DNA from: Paenibacillus segetis | GTDB lineage: Bacteria > Bacillota > Bacilli > Paenibacillales > Paenibacillaceae | NCBI RefSeq assembly: GCF_014639155.1 | Contig: NZ_BMFT01000001.1 | Location: 1,612,001 to 1,676,000, forward strand | Direction of reading: 5' to 3' | Length of the DNA: 64,000 nt | Shown: in pieces, positions 20,114-29,350 of the stretch | Position numbering within the stretch: position 1 is the stretch's first letter | How the letters are laid out: each line of letters opens with the position of its first letter | Notes under the pieces: generated by a model | The model's database searches: none | What the model was told of the DNA's origin: nothing | What the model saw: the letters and a program-made list of their open reading frames with translations, nothing else | Made by a program: the position numbers and the translations under genes

Positions 20114-21925
20114 ATGAGAACAGAACGTTTTATCTGGTTTAAAAGACTAAGGATTAAGAATAAGATCATATCAATCTATTTTCCGCTGGTCCTTATTCCG
20201 CTCTTATTAATGGGCCTTTTTTCTTACACCATCAACTCCGAAGCTATTATTAAAAAGACGAAAAAAAATATGCTCGATGAGTCCAGGCTCATTATGATGC
20301 GAATAAATACGATATTAAACAATGCGGACAGCTTTGCCAATCTCGCCATGCTTGATCTCAACAAGGATAAACAGCGGATGATTTCGCAAAGAGAGAAAAG
20401 GGCACCTCTTGACTCGCAGGCTAACGATGATTTCGTATTACGCAATCAAATTGAGAATAAGTTAGATTTTGCCCTCATGATCTTTCCTGATGTGGAATCA
20501 GCGTTGTTCATCGATCTAAATGATAATATCTACGTTACGGATCCAAGATTGAATCAGGGTACAACCCTGGGATTAAATAGCCCTATGTTTCAGGAAGTGA
20601 AGCGTCAAAACGGCATTAATACTTGGTTTCCCATGCAACGTCGGGATTATTGGGTGCTTAACAAGGAGCAGGCTGTACTTACCATCGGAAAGAAAATATT
20701 GGATACCGAATCCCTAGATACACTTGGATACCTGTTTGTAAATGTGAACGAGAAAGCGTTATCATCTATCTATCGTCCGGTAGGATCGGAGCAATCGAAC
20801 GGTTATTATATCATCGACGACAGGGAACTCGTTATTTCCTCAAGTGACGAGAATCAAATTTTGCAGCCGCTAAATCCTGATCAAAAATTGAACTTCCCTG
20901 ACCAAACAACCGTGCTTCAGGAAGAGAAGACGGTGAATGGAAAGAAAGTGCTGCTCACTGCGGCGAATTCTTTTGGTAAATCGGGTTGGAAATTGGTGAA
21001 TGAAATCGGGCTGAAAGATTTGACGAAGGAAACGAGACAAGTAACAAAGATCATTGTAATCGTTTGCGGGGTCAGTCTCTTGTTTGCTTTGCTTGGCGCC
21101 GTTATTTTGTCTAAGGCTATTGCTTCGCCCATTGTATTTCTGGCCAAACACATGAGGCGGATTCGGGAAGAGAATATTTATAATCCGGTTGATGTTAAAA
21201 GTGGTGACGAAATTGGTATCCTCGGCTCGGGACTAAACATGATGCTTGGGCGTATTGACGATTTGCTTGTGAGGGTTAAGGAGGAACAACAGTCCAAACG
21301 GGAATATGAATTGGCACTTATACAGGATCAGATCAAGCCACATTTTTTCTACAATACTTTGGATTTAATCTATGTATTATGTGTTGCGGGGGAGAACGAC
21401 AATGCAGGCAAGGCTACAAAGGCGTTAGCTGACTTTTATCGAATCGCGCTGAGCAATGGTAAAGAGATGATTACGGTGCGTGAAGAGATTCGCAACCTGC
21501 ACAGTTATCTTTATATTCAAAGCGCTCGTTATTCTGATTTGTTTGATTTTCAAATTCTGATACCGAATGAGCTATTAAACAGTGACATACCTAAGTTGAC
21601 CCTGCAGCCTTTGGTGGAAAATGCGATCTATCATGGATTGAAAGAGAAGGGGAGCTTTGGACATCTCACCATAGAAGGTGAACGTCATAAGGATGCAATA
21701 CACTTGAGCGTGAAAGATGACGGAGTTGGTATTCCTCCAGAACGGTTGGAGCAATGGAAAGTGAGTGGTAGAGAAAGTCATTTCTTTGGACTTAACAATG
21801 TCAATGAACGAATCAAGCTGTATTTCGGGGAACGATACGGCATTCAAATCCAAAGTCAGTTAGGCAAATGCACCACCGTAACAGTTGAGATCCCACTAAC
21901 GAATGGAGACATCGAACATGATTAA
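20114..21925 (+). CDS. Sensor histidine kinase, YesM type (cassette 2)
   Basis: A 603-residue membrane kinase: first membrane segment at about 18-39 (ISIYFPLVLIPLLLMGLF), an extracellular domain of about 270 residues, second segment at about 312-332, HAMP linker, and the kinase box IKPHFFYNTLDLI with H410. The ATPase motifs are QPLVENAIYHGL, KDDGVGIPPERL and FFGLNNVNERI. AGAGG lies 9 nt before the ATG at 20114; the GTG at 20090 has no such site. It overlaps the regulator gene by 8 nt. A TATAAT at 20054-20059 could be its -10. The ligand is unknown because no enzyme genes accompany the cassette. Confidence 0.9.
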   Translation: MRTERFIWFKRLRIKNKIISIYFPLVLIPLLLMGLFSYTINSEAIIKKTKKNMLDESRLIMMRINTILNNADSFANLAMLDLNKDKQRMISQREKRAPLDSQANDDFVLRNQIENKLDFALMIFPDVESALFIDLNDNIYVTDPRLNQGTTLGLNSPMFQEVKRQNGINTWFPMQRRDYWVLNKEQAVLTIGKKILDTESLDTLGYLFVNVNEKALSSIYRPVGSEQSNGYYIIDDRELVISSSDENQILQPLNPDQKLNFPDQTTVLQEEKTVNGKKVLLTAANSFGKSGWKLVNEIGLKDLTKETRQVTKIIVIVCGVSLLFALLGAVILSKAIASPIVFLAKHMRRIREENIYNPVDVKSGDEIGILGSGLNMMLGRIDDLLVRVKEEQQSKREYELALIQDQIKPHFFYNTLDLIYVLCVAGENDNAGKATKALADFYRIALSNGKEMITVREEIRNLHSYLYIQSARYSDLFDFQILIPNELLNSDIPKLTLQPLVENAIYHGLKEKGSFGHLTIEGERHKDAIHLSVKDDGVGIPPERLEQWKVSGRESHFFGLNNVNERIKLYFGERYGIQIQSQLGKCTTVTVEIPLTNGDIEHD

Positions 21926-23513
21926 GATCTTATTTGCTGATGATGAGGCGGTATTTCGACGCTATTTTCGAAATGTAATTAATTGGGAGGCAAATGGGTA
22001 CCAAGTATGCGGAGAGGCGAAGAATGGCTTGGAGGCGTTGGAGCTTGTAGAGCAGATTCGCCCCGATATCGCTTTTATTGATATCAATATGCCTTATATG
22101 AGCGGGATGGAACTAGCAGCGAAAGTGAAGACATTATATCCGACCACTTTTGTCTTGTTGGTTACAGGTCACAGCGAATTTGAATATGCTAGGCAGGCAG
22201 TCAAAATCGGTGTGGATGACTACATCCTGAAGCCTTTTGACAAAGAGGAATTACTCATGGCTCTTGCCAAAGTGAAAGCTTCCATGGAAAAGACTAGAGT
22301 AGAGAAGGACAAGACAAACAAAGAACAACATGTTTGGAAAGAAGGATTTCTTAATTTACTCATTAGTAATACATACGAGCAAGACAATGAAACCATACAA
22401 ACTCAGTTGAAGCACTACCAGCTCGAAGAGGGTAGTCAACTCTTTAAGGTAGTTGCGGTGGAAATAGATGGTCTACATGAGCAATGGCCGGATTCCGAGG
22501 AAATAAGATTGCGCAAATATATCATCGGTAATCTATTACAAGATTTGGTTCAAACGGAAGGTCGGCATTTTATTTTTAATGGGCCGGAAAACCGTGTAAT
22601 CTCGCTGATTCAATTCTCCGGTACACAAGATAAGGAGACTTTCGATAGTTATGGTTACGAGCAACTTAGTGCATTAATTAAAAAGCACTTTGGTTTTAGT
22701 GTTACCATCGGAATCGGCAGTCCCGGTGAGGGAATCCCTTCGATCCGTCAATCTTATATGGATTCGGTTATTGCATTGAGGAACAAAATCTCCATGAACC
22801 ATAAAGATGTCGTCGATTATCAGGATATTACATCAAGGTCGGCCAATGTCGGCTTCTATCCAAGTGAGATGAATGAGAAATTATTGATTCATTTGCGGCA
22901 GCATGATGAAGAGGGGATTAAGAACAATTTGGATGCCATTCTCTTATATATTCAAACGAAGCAGCTATCTAGCGATTATATTCATATGATTATGGCGGGG
23001 CTTGTTTCCTTGTGTCTGACTTATATTTATGAGATGGACAAACGGGTTGATCAGCTGCTACCAGAAGGGTTCTCCCCCTTCAAGGAAATTTTCAACAAAC
23101 CTTCTCTCGAAGCGGGTTTCACTTGGATCACAGATTTATATTTGACTGTTGCCCACCATTCCAAAGGAACAAAACGTTCCAAGTCAGCCAAGTTGTTGAA
23201 CTCCGCTAGGGAATATATAGATACCCATTACAGCGATAATCAGTTGAAGGTTGAGGATGTTGCAAAGCATCTCTATATTCAACCGCGCTATTTACTAAAA
23301 ATATTCAAACAGGAGCTTGGGATCAGCGTCAGCGACTATATCTTTGAAATGCGGATGCAAAGAGCCAAAGATTTGCTTGTATCCGGACATAATTTACGAT
23401 TGACGGATATTGCAGAGATGGTAGGTTACAGCGACCCAGGCCATTTTAGCAAAAGCTTCAAAAGAAACACCGGATTATCGCCTAGCGAATATGAAGTCAC
23501 ACGGTCAAAATAA
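21918..23513 (+). CDS. Response regulator, REC plus AraC helix-turn-helix (cassette 2)
   Basis: A 531-residue YesN-type regulator: receiver domain at 1-120 with D8-D9, phospho-acceptor D55 in FIDINMP and Lys in YILKPFD; a long linker; and an AraC domain at the C-terminus (VEDVAKHLYIQPRYLLKIFK and LTDIAEMVGYSDPGHFSKSF). GGAG stands 9 nt before the ATG at 21918, which overlaps the kinase stop. The ATG at 21903 is less well placed. It probably activates the binding-protein promoter just downstream. Confidence 0.92.
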   Translation: MIKILFADDEAVFRRYFRNVINWEANGYQVCGEAKNGLEALELVEQIRPDIAFIDINMPYMSGMELAAKVKTLYPTTFVLLVTGHSEFEYARQAVKIGVDDYILKPFDKEELLMALAKVKASMEKTRVEKDKTNKEQHVWKEGFLNLLISNTYEQDNETIQTQLKHYQLEEGSQLFKVVAVEIDGLHEQWPDSEEIRLRKYIIGNLLQDLVQTEGRHFIFNGPENRVISLIQFSGTQDKETFDSYGYEQLSALIKKHFGFSVTIGIGSPGEGIPSIRQSYMDSVIALRNKISMNHKDVVDYQDITSRSANVGFYPSEMNEKLLIHLRQHDEEGIKNNLDAILLYIQTKQLSSDYIHMIMAGLVSLCLTYIYEMDKRVDQLLPEGFSPFKEIFNKPSLEAGFTWITDLYLTVAHHSKGTKRSKSAKLLNSAREYIDTHYSDNQLKVEDVAKHLYIQPRYLLKIFKQELGISVSDYIFEMRMQRAKDLLVSGHNLRLTDIAEMVGYSDPGHFSKSFKRNTGLSPSEYEVTRSK

Positions 23514-23562
23514 TCCAGAAAAGAGGCCGGATCATACAAATGTGTTCCGATTTATCCCTTAA

Positions 23563-23587
23563 TGAAAGCGTTCTTACTCATTACAAT
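23563..23587 (+). promoter_or_regulatory. cre-like site and -10 before the cassette 2 binding protein
   Basis: TGAAAGCGTTCTTA (23563-23576) matches the CcpA cre consensus at 13 of 14 positions. It lies just before a -10 TACAAT (23582-23587), and no good -35 is present, as expected for an activator-dependent promoter. The distance from the cre start to the -10 is 19 bp, against 21 bp in the two cassette 1 promoters. Confidence 0.5.
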
Positions 23588-23619
23588 AAAGACAGATCCA
23601 CGAAGGGGGATAAGAAAAA

Positions 23620-24948
23620 ATGAAAAAAATGAAGTCTCATGCAATGGCAATAATTTTGCTCTCCGCTATGGTTGCACTGTCAGGTTGCGGTTCTTCCAAC
23701 AAGGGTGCAGACAAGGAAGTCAGCGGAAATAAAGAAGAACAAAAACCGGAAACGGTTCAAACCGTCAAGCTAAAATTCTATGCACAATACAGTGGTCAAG
23801 AGAAAGCCGCTTATGATGCTGCGAAAGAAGCGATGAAGAAAATAATGCCGGAGGTAGAAGTAGAGTTTGAAGTTGCCGCACAAGATGACGAACAAAAAAT
23901 TAAGACCTACGCAGCGGCAGGAACCTTACCAGATATCTTTTTTGCATCTAGCGGGCTCATCGAGACGTTGAAGAATTCCGACAATTTATTGATATTGGAT
24001 GATGCGGTGAAAGCAAACGATATCGAGTCCAAATTGAATGAAACTTCCAAAGCGATGCTGTGGAATAAGGATGGTCATTCCTATGCGGTTCCTAATGTTG
24101 GTCAATGGGCATCGGTCCTATATTATAACAAAGAAATTTTCGATCAGAATAGCATCAAAGTACCTGCTAACTATACGGAATTATTGGAAGCGGTAACAGC
24201 TTTGAAAGCGAAAGATATTACACCACTTGCGTTATTTGCTAAGGAAAAATGGACGGGTGTGCAGCTGCTTGATATGGCTATTGTCGGATCCGATCCTGGT
24301 GGCTTGAAGAAACTTGACAACGGCGAAGGAACGTTCGCTGATGAAGCTTATGCACAAGGTGCGAAGAAGCTCGAAGAGCTTACCAAAGCAGGATTACTGT
24401 CTAAAAATGCTTTTAACACGACCTATGATGATGCAGTAGCACAGTTTACCTCCGGCAAGGCGGCTATGCTCTTGAATGGTGCCTGGGCAATGGGTGCTTT
24501 GGAAGAGGGACTCGGAGAAGGCAAGATAGGGCTACTGTACACGCCGTTTACAGATGCGGATAAGGTGGATAGCGTTCAGTGGAATATTAGCGGTGGCGGC
24601 TTCAACCAAGGTTTTGCCGTTTCGAAAAACACGAAATATCCAGAAGTAGCAGCAAAGTATGCAGCACTAATATCCCTAGAGTTTAATAAACAACGTGTCA
24701 TTCAAATCGGAGATCCGAACCCAGTTCTGGTAGAAGATGTACAGCCTGAAAAAGGCTTTACGCCGATACAGCAAGAGTATGCAAAAGACGCAGTTAATTT
24801 TAAATCGATGACAACCTTCGCTTGGGGCTTTGAGAATGCTAAATTTAAAACGGTTATCGAAGATAACTCACAAAAGCTGCTCGCTGGTCAAGCAGCGGAT
24901 GATTTTATTAAAGATATGAATAAAGAACTAGAGAGAGTCCGTCAATAA
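23620..24948 (+). CDS. Sugar ABC transporter substrate-binding lipoprotein (cassette 2)
   Basis: A 442-residue family 1 extracellular solute-binding protein. The signal peptide ends in a clear lipobox LSGC (Cys at about 23), followed by a Gly/Ser/Lys/Glu-rich linker. Mature motifs typical of the family include LPDIFFASSG, YAVPNVGQWASVLYYNKEIF and FTSGKAAMLLNGAWAM. GGGGG precedes the ATG. It is separated from the permeases by a strong hairpin, which would let the binding protein be made in excess. The cargo is probably an oligosaccharide, but the type is unknown. Confidence 0.92.
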   Translation: MKKMKSHAMAIILLSAMVALSGCGSSNKGADKEVSGNKEEQKPETVQTVKLKFYAQYSGQEKAAYDAAKEAMKKIMPEVEVEFEVAAQDDEQKIKTYAAAGTLPDIFFASSGLIETLKNSDNLLILDDAVKANDIESKLNETSKAMLWNKDGHSYAVPNVGQWASVLYYNKEIFDQNSIKVPANYTELLEAVTALKAKDITPLALFAKEKWTGVQLLDMAIVGSDPGGLKKLDNGEGTFADEAYAQGAKKLEELTKAGLLSKNAFNTTYDDAVAQFTSGKAAMLLNGAWAMGALEEGLGEGKIGLLYTPFTDADKVDSVQWNISGGGFNQGFAVSKNTKYPEVAAKYAALISLEFNKQRVIQIGDPNPVLVEDVQPEKGFTPIQQEYAKDAVNFKSMTTFAWGFENAKFKTVIEDNSQKLLAGQAADDFIKDMNKELERVRQ

Positions 24949-24958
24949 AAGGCACATC

Positions 24959-24995
24959 AAGCAGGTTGTCCTTAAATAGAGGGCAACCTGCTTTT
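24959..24995 (+). terminator. Intra-operon hairpin between binding protein and permease genes
   Basis: A 13-bp stem AAGCAGGTTGTCC/GGGCAACCTGCTT with one G-T pair, a 9-nt loop and a short T run, placed directly before the AAAGGAGG of the next gene. It probably causes partial termination or protects the upstream mRNA, so that binding protein exceeds permease. Confidence 0.7.
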
Positions 24996-25008
24996 AAAGG
25001 AGGCACAT

Positions 25009-25890
25009 ATGACATCGAAACAAAAATACAGGGTAGCATTATTTGTTTTTACGGCCCCGACGTTGCTTTTTTTCTCCATTATGGTTGTTTATCCGATTCT
25101 TCAGACATTCCAGAAGAGTTTCTTCAATTGGGACGGGTTAACCCCAGCAACCTTTAATGGACTTGATAATTTCAGACGATTATTTCAGGATGACGACTTT
25201 TGGGTATCACTCAAAAACGGTTTGATCTTTGCTCTTGTACTTGTTGTTTATCAGTTAGGACTGGGCACGGTGTTGGCTATCGCCCTCAGTAATAAAAAAA
25301 TATTCGGTCGTAAATTTTTCAAAACAACCTATTTCATTCCTGTAGTCCTATCTAGTGTTGTGGTATCCCAATTGTTTATCGCTATATACAACACAGATGG
25401 CGGTTTGGTTAATAGTCTATTTACCGCATTAGGTATCAATTATCAGCAAGCTTGGTTGAGTGGAGAACACAGTTCGATATGGGCGATTGCTTTTACTAAC
25501 GCATGGCAGAACCTGGGGGTTCATCTGGTGCTGATCTATGCCGCGATTAAGTCTATACCCGAGCAGCTCTATGAGGCAGCCACTATCGATGGGGCTAGCT
25601 TTTGGAGAACACATTGGAAGATTACAATTCCTCTCCTTGGAGAGACCTATAAATTCTGTTTGATTATGGCTATTACCGGCGGGTTAAATGCCTTCCAGAA
25701 TATGTTCGTTATGACTAACGGAGGTCCAGGTAATATTTCGTATACTTTTACTTTTATGATGTACAAAGCGGCTTTCCGCTCTGGTGAATACGGATACGGT
25801 TCAGCTGCTGCGGCCTTCCTTGTTATTGAATGCTTGCTCTTTACCATTCTTATCAACAAATTCGTAGCCCGGGAGAAAATCAGTTATTAG
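25009..25890 (+). CDS. Sugar ABC transporter permease, MalF/UgpA type (cassette 2)
   Basis: A 293-residue permease with about six membrane segments and an EAA loop EAATIDGASFWRTHWKITIP. AAAGGAGG lies 5 nt before the ATG. The first segment (FVFTAPTLLFFSIMVVYPI) and the motif NTDGGLVNSL are typical of the UgpA group. It pairs with the next gene, 13 nt on. No ATPase is encoded nearby. Confidence 0.92.
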   Translation: MTSKQKYRVALFVFTAPTLLFFSIMVVYPILQTFQKSFFNWDGLTPATFNGLDNFRRLFQDDDFWVSLKNGLIFALVLVVYQLGLGTVLAIALSNKKIFGRKFFKTTYFIPVVLSSVVVSQLFIAIYNTDGGLVNSLFTALGINYQQAWLSGEHSSIWAIAFTNAWQNLGVHLVLIYAAIKSIPEQLYEAATIDGASFWRTHWKITIPLLGETYKFCLIMAITGGLNAFQNMFVMTNGGPGNISYTFTFMMYKAAFRSGEYGYGSAAAAFLVIECLLFTILINKFVAREKISY

Positions 25891-25903
25891 ACGGGAGGAT
25901 CTT

Positions 25904-26737
25904 ATGTTAAAGCGAGTAATGAGCAGAATATCATCCTATGGTTCTCTTCTGTTCTTTGTCCTAATTAGTCTATATCCACTAGTATGGTTGTTGTTTTATT
26001 CGTTTAAAAATAATGAAGAGATTTTTTCTACTAATGTATTTGGCGTGCCTCATGTGTGGCGGTTTGAGAATTATGTGAATGCTTTTGATGTCTTTGATCT
26101 AGTTCTCTATTTCAAGAATAGTTTTATCGTTTCGATTGGAACGGTTGCGATTACAGTGTTTCTCTCGCTTATGTTCTCTTATGCGGCTGCGCGGATGAAA
26201 TGGCGATTTGCAGATACAGCCCGAATTTATATGACGGCCGGGATGTTTATTCCGATGCAAATTATTCTGATTCCACTACTTGTCCTTTCTCGCGATTTGC
26301 ATTTGCAGGATAGTTATTTAGCGGTGATTGTACCTTATGTGGCGTTTCAGCTTTCTTTCTCTACGATTATTTTCTATGCCTTCTTTCGCTCGCTTCCCTT
26401 TGAAATCGAAGAGTCGGCGTCGATTGATGGTGCCAGTGTATACAGGACGTTCTTTAGCATCATGGTTCCGCTCGTGAAGCCGGCAATTGCTTCGGTTTGC
26501 ATCTTCGTCTTTCTGTTCGCATGGAACGAGTTTCTGGTGGCTCTCGTTATGATCAGCGATAATATGCTTAAGACGTTGCCTCTTGGCTTGTTATATTTCC
26601 AGACACAGTTTGGCTCGGATTGGGGCACGATGGGCGCAGTTATGGTCATATCGACGATTCCAACGATAATTATCTATCTATTGTTCTCGGAGCAGATTGA
26701 AAAAGCATTGACCGTAAGTTCAGCCGTAAAAGGCTAG
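25904..26737 (+). CDS. Sugar ABC transporter permease, MalG/UgpE type (cassette 2)
   Basis: A 277-residue permease with about six membrane segments. Its EAA loop is EESASIDGASVYRTFFSIMVP, where the second A of the usual EAA is replaced by S. It ends with the MalG-like tail LTVSSAVKG. GGGAGG lies 8 nt before the ATG. It is the last gene of cassette 2; a terminator follows 77 nt after the stop. Confidence 0.92.
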   Translation: MLKRVMSRISSYGSLLFFVLISLYPLVWLLFYSFKNNEEIFSTNVFGVPHVWRFENYVNAFDVFDLVLYFKNSFIVSIGTVAITVFLSLMFSYAAARMKWRFADTARIYMTAGMFIPMQIILIPLLVLSRDLHLQDSYLAVIVPYVAFQLSFSTIIFYAFFRSLPFEIEESASIDGASVYRTFFSIMVPLVKPAIASVCIFVFLFAWNEFLVALVMISDNMLKTLPLGLLYFQTQFGSDWGTMGAVMVISTIPTIIIYLLFSEQIEKALTVSSAVKG

Positions 26738-26813
26738 CTCCTACGTACTATGGGCACGGAAAGGTATACAGAACTGGTAGCTTACAAAGTGAAAGAAGAG
26801 AATAATTAAATAA

Positions 26814-26840
26814 AACATCGGGATTCCCGGTGTTTTTTTT
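26814..26840 (+). terminator. Terminator after cassette 2
   Basis: A 9-bp stem AACATCGGG/CCCGGTGTT with one G-T pair and loop ATT, followed by a run of eight T that begins in the stem. Confidence 0.82.
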
Positions 26841-27143
26841 GCTTGATTTTTAGTTATCACTCTTCGAGAGAATAACCCGATCAGGTCTCAGTCGGGAAAT
26901 CCATTTGACTTACAACCGGTTGTTTCACCTCCATAAAATGAAGCCACTTTTTAGATGAGGGTATGAAACGTTCCTACGATTCTAGTTAAATAGTATTCCT
27001 GCATACGTGGATAAGTATGGGCAATTGCTCCTTAAGGTCGGATATTAGACTAATATTGTAAATGTACATATTATTTATCATTTTAGATACCAATTTCATG
27101 ATAAGATGCTGATATATTACTATTAATTAAGGTGGTGGTTTGC
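26841..27143. other. Non-coding stretch, AT-rich
   Basis: About 300 bases without a convincing gene, repeat or RNA fold. It becomes AT-rich toward the right, where the promoter of the following two-gene unit should lie. No clear -35/-10 pair with correct spacing was found. Confidence 0.5.
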
Positions 27144-27416
27144 TTGTTAGATAAAGAAAACAAAATATCAATCATACTTGCATGGATCGGAATTATTTAT
27201 ATCGTAGTAGGTTTTATTTTAGGGTTGGTATTAGGTAAAGATTCAGATGGATATGAACAAGTGTGGTCTTTGACCTTTATTTGGTGGGTTGGAGGATTGA
27301 TCTCAGGAATGTTTTTTATTGGATTATCAGAGATTATAGAACAATTACATAGAATAAATATGAAATTACGTAAGGAACCAGTGAATGATGACGACTTAAT
27401 CTTATTAAACGATTAA
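27144..27416 (+). CDS. Small membrane protein, two transmembrane segments
   Basis: A 90-residue protein beginning MLDKENKISI, with hydrophobic segments at about 8-30 and 46-64, the second flanked by Trp (SLTFIWWVGGLISGMFF), and a charged cytoplasmic tail ending DDDLILLND. The start is TTG at 27144 with AAGGTGG 8 nt upstream; the longer GTG frame begins inside that site. It lies 14 nt before the zinc-ribbon membrane protein and is probably co-transcribed with it. Codon use is AT-rich like its neighbour. Function unknown. Confidence 0.7.
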   Translation: MLDKENKISIILAWIGIIYIVVGFILGLVLGKDSDGYEQVWSLTFIWWVGGLISGMFFIGLSEIIEQLHRINMKLRKEPVNDDDLILLND

Positions 27417-27430
27417 TTCGGGGGGACGAA

Positions 27431-29155
27431 ATGCTAGTTAATATTGAATGTCCTATAGAATTCCTTGATTATAAATTTTATAAAAGTAAAAGTACTGGTC
27501 AGGTTTACTGTTCGTTAACGTTTAATAACCTTACGAATAAACTTATTAAAGGTCTAAAGGCTACGATCTATTGTTATGATCAATTTGGCGACGCGGTTGT
27601 GGAAGGAAATAATAGAGTTGAATGTAAGATAGATTTTAATGATGGGTTAGCAAGAAATCAAAGAACTGACAAAAAAGTTTTGCTTTCAGAGTTTCCTAAT
27701 ACTAGAAAAATAGAGATTGATATATTAAAAGTCTTATATGATGATAAAACGATTTGGAGTAAGGATACTACAGAATTAGAAAAAGTAGATTTGATCAAGA
27801 TAGAGAACCCAAGACTACTAGAATTTGTGAAATTACGAGCGGGCGAAGATGCTATCTACCTTGCTAGAAAGTATGAACATAGGTGGATTTGTCTTTGTGG
27901 CAGATTAAATCATGAACATCAATTCAATTGTTTAAGATGCAGTAGAGAAAAAATAGATGCCTTAACTAATTATAGTGATGAAGAAAAGATTAGTAATGAT
28001 CTAAAAGCACATGAAGAACATACGTCTGAAGAACAAAGATTGATAATGGAAAAGAGCGAACGTCAAAGAGAAATAACGAAACACAAGGTAAAGAAATTGA
28101 CTAAATACTGTTCTATTGCAGTCGCTATTTTACTAATAACTGGAATTGTTATCTATGGATTTATGACGAAATTTACATTTTCTAGGGGGGATAATGAGAC
28201 TTTAGTAGAAGATGTAGTAGTTGATCAGCAAGTAAATGAAAGAGATTATCCTTTGGCTGAGGACTGGATCGTTGACACTACCTTTGTAGAAGTTGAAGGG
28301 GAAAAGGGCCTTGGAGAATTTACAATTAATTATCGAAAAGACGGTATCGTTAAAAGTAAAATAATTAGTAATATTATTAGGCCTGAAATCATTGATATTG
28401 ATAACAATGGCTTAAGTGAGGTTGTGTTTAAGCACGCAATTGAACTCCCGGAGATTTTTTATGCTGAAACACTCTATTGGGAGGATGTTTACGATTTCGA
28501 TATGGCCACTGAAGAGTTATATTTTGAAAGTGTAAGATATCCGGATTATTATAAGGACTATTTCATACCTGCAAATAATTTACTGCTCGCTGAATGCAAT
28601 AATTCTGCTGAAAAACAAGCGTATGGAGTACTTCTGCAGGCAGCCGAAGATTTGATTAATGGGAATTTCACTCCTGATCAGAATCATCAAAGGATTACAA
28701 ACTTGATAGATGCTAATATATTGGCAAATAAGCTGAAGATTACTAGAATAAAAGATAAGTTTTATGTTTACGGTATTACATATGATATGGAAATAAGCAA
28801 AGCCATAGAGATTCTTGGTGACCCTGATGAATCATTTGAGGTTGATTCAAAAGTTGCGATTTGGTATTTAGATAATGATTTAGAGCTTTATGTTGAATAC
28901 TATTCAGATGAGCCCATATTTTATATTGCTTTGGGTGAATTTGATAAGATGATCAAGCAGGAAGTCATAAACATGTTGGGGGGGACGCTTGAACATGAAC
29001 AAGATGGGAACATAGAATATGATTATTACTTAACTCCCTCGCAGTACCTTAGCTTTGGAATAATGCCAAAGGAAGGACGCTTTCGAATTCAGATTATGAA
29101 CCCTGATGTCATTTATGCTACAGGAGGGAGTCATCAATTCTACACTATGAAATAG
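27431..29155 (+). CDS. Zinc-ribbon membrane protein, function unknown
   Basis: A 574-residue single-pass protein. The first 130 residues look like a beta-sandwich (FxxT-type alternation). A treble-clef or ribbon-like Cys set follows: C154-x-C156 and C167-x2-C170 in WICLCGRLN...FNCLRC. Next come a charged helical linker, a membrane segment at about 223-242 (YCSIAVAILLITGIVIYGFM) and an outer C-terminal region of about 330 residues. The outer region contains an acidic repeat-like segment (IDIDNNGLSEVVF, as in VCBS/FG-GAP-type calcium loops) and a region resembling small outer-protein domains (GITYDMEISKAIEILGDPDE). GGGGG precedes the ATG. The gene is AT-rich relative to its neighbours and may be acquired. 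No enzymatic motif was found. Confidence 0.7.
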   Translation: MLVNIECPIEFLDYKFYKSKSTGQVYCSLTFNNLTNKLIKGLKATIYCYDQFGDAVVEGNNRVECKIDFNDGLARNQRTDKKVLLSEFPNTRKIEIDILKVLYDDKTIWSKDTTELEKVDLIKIENPRLLEFVKLRAGEDAIYLARKYEHRWICLCGRLNHEHQFNCLRCSREKIDALTNYSDEEKISNDLKAHEEHTSEEQRLIMEKSERQREITKHKVKKLTKYCSIAVAILLITGIVIYGFMTKFTFSRGDNETLVEDVVVDQQVNERDYPLAEDWIVDTTFVEVEGEKGLGEFTINYRKDGIVKSKIISNIIRPEIIDIDNNGLSEVVFKHAIELPEIFYAETLYWEDVYDFDMATEELYFESVRYPDYYKDYFIPANNLLLAECNNSAEKQAYGVLLQAAEDLINGNFTPDQNHQRITNLIDANILANKLKITRIKDKFYVYGITYDMEISKAIEILGDPDESFEVDSKVAIWYLDNDLELYVEYYSDEPIFYIALGEFDKMIKQEVINMLGGTLEHEQDGNIEYDYYLTPSQYLSFGIMPKEGRFRIQIMNPDVIYATGGSHQFYTMK

Positions 29156-29178
29156 GAACAACAAAGAACAAAGAACCA

Positions 29179-29203
29179 AGAGCCGAATTTCGGCTCTTTT
29201 TTT
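29179..29203 (+). terminator. Terminator after the zinc-ribbon gene
   Basis: A perfect 7-bp stem AGAGCCG/CGGCTCT, extendable by two A-T pairs into the loop, followed by seven T. Confidence 0.85.
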
Positions 29204-29258
29204 GTGCCCGAGTATATATGTGAGATTGTTATAGAACAAAATGTATGCCTCAAATTTA

Positions 29259-29287
29259 TTAACAGAAATCTAGTCATGTTCTATGCT
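29259..29287 (+). promoter_or_regulatory. Probable promoter of the integrase-like/FAD gene pair
   Basis: TTAACA (29259-29264), a 17-bp gap and TATGCT (29282-29287). It stands 64 bp before the TTG start at 29351 and after the preceding terminator. Confidence 0.5.
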
Positions 29288-29350
29288 AAAATTGAAGTGA
29301 TTAATTTCCCCAAATTAATGTTGTTACGTCCGGACAAAGGGGTGAATGAG

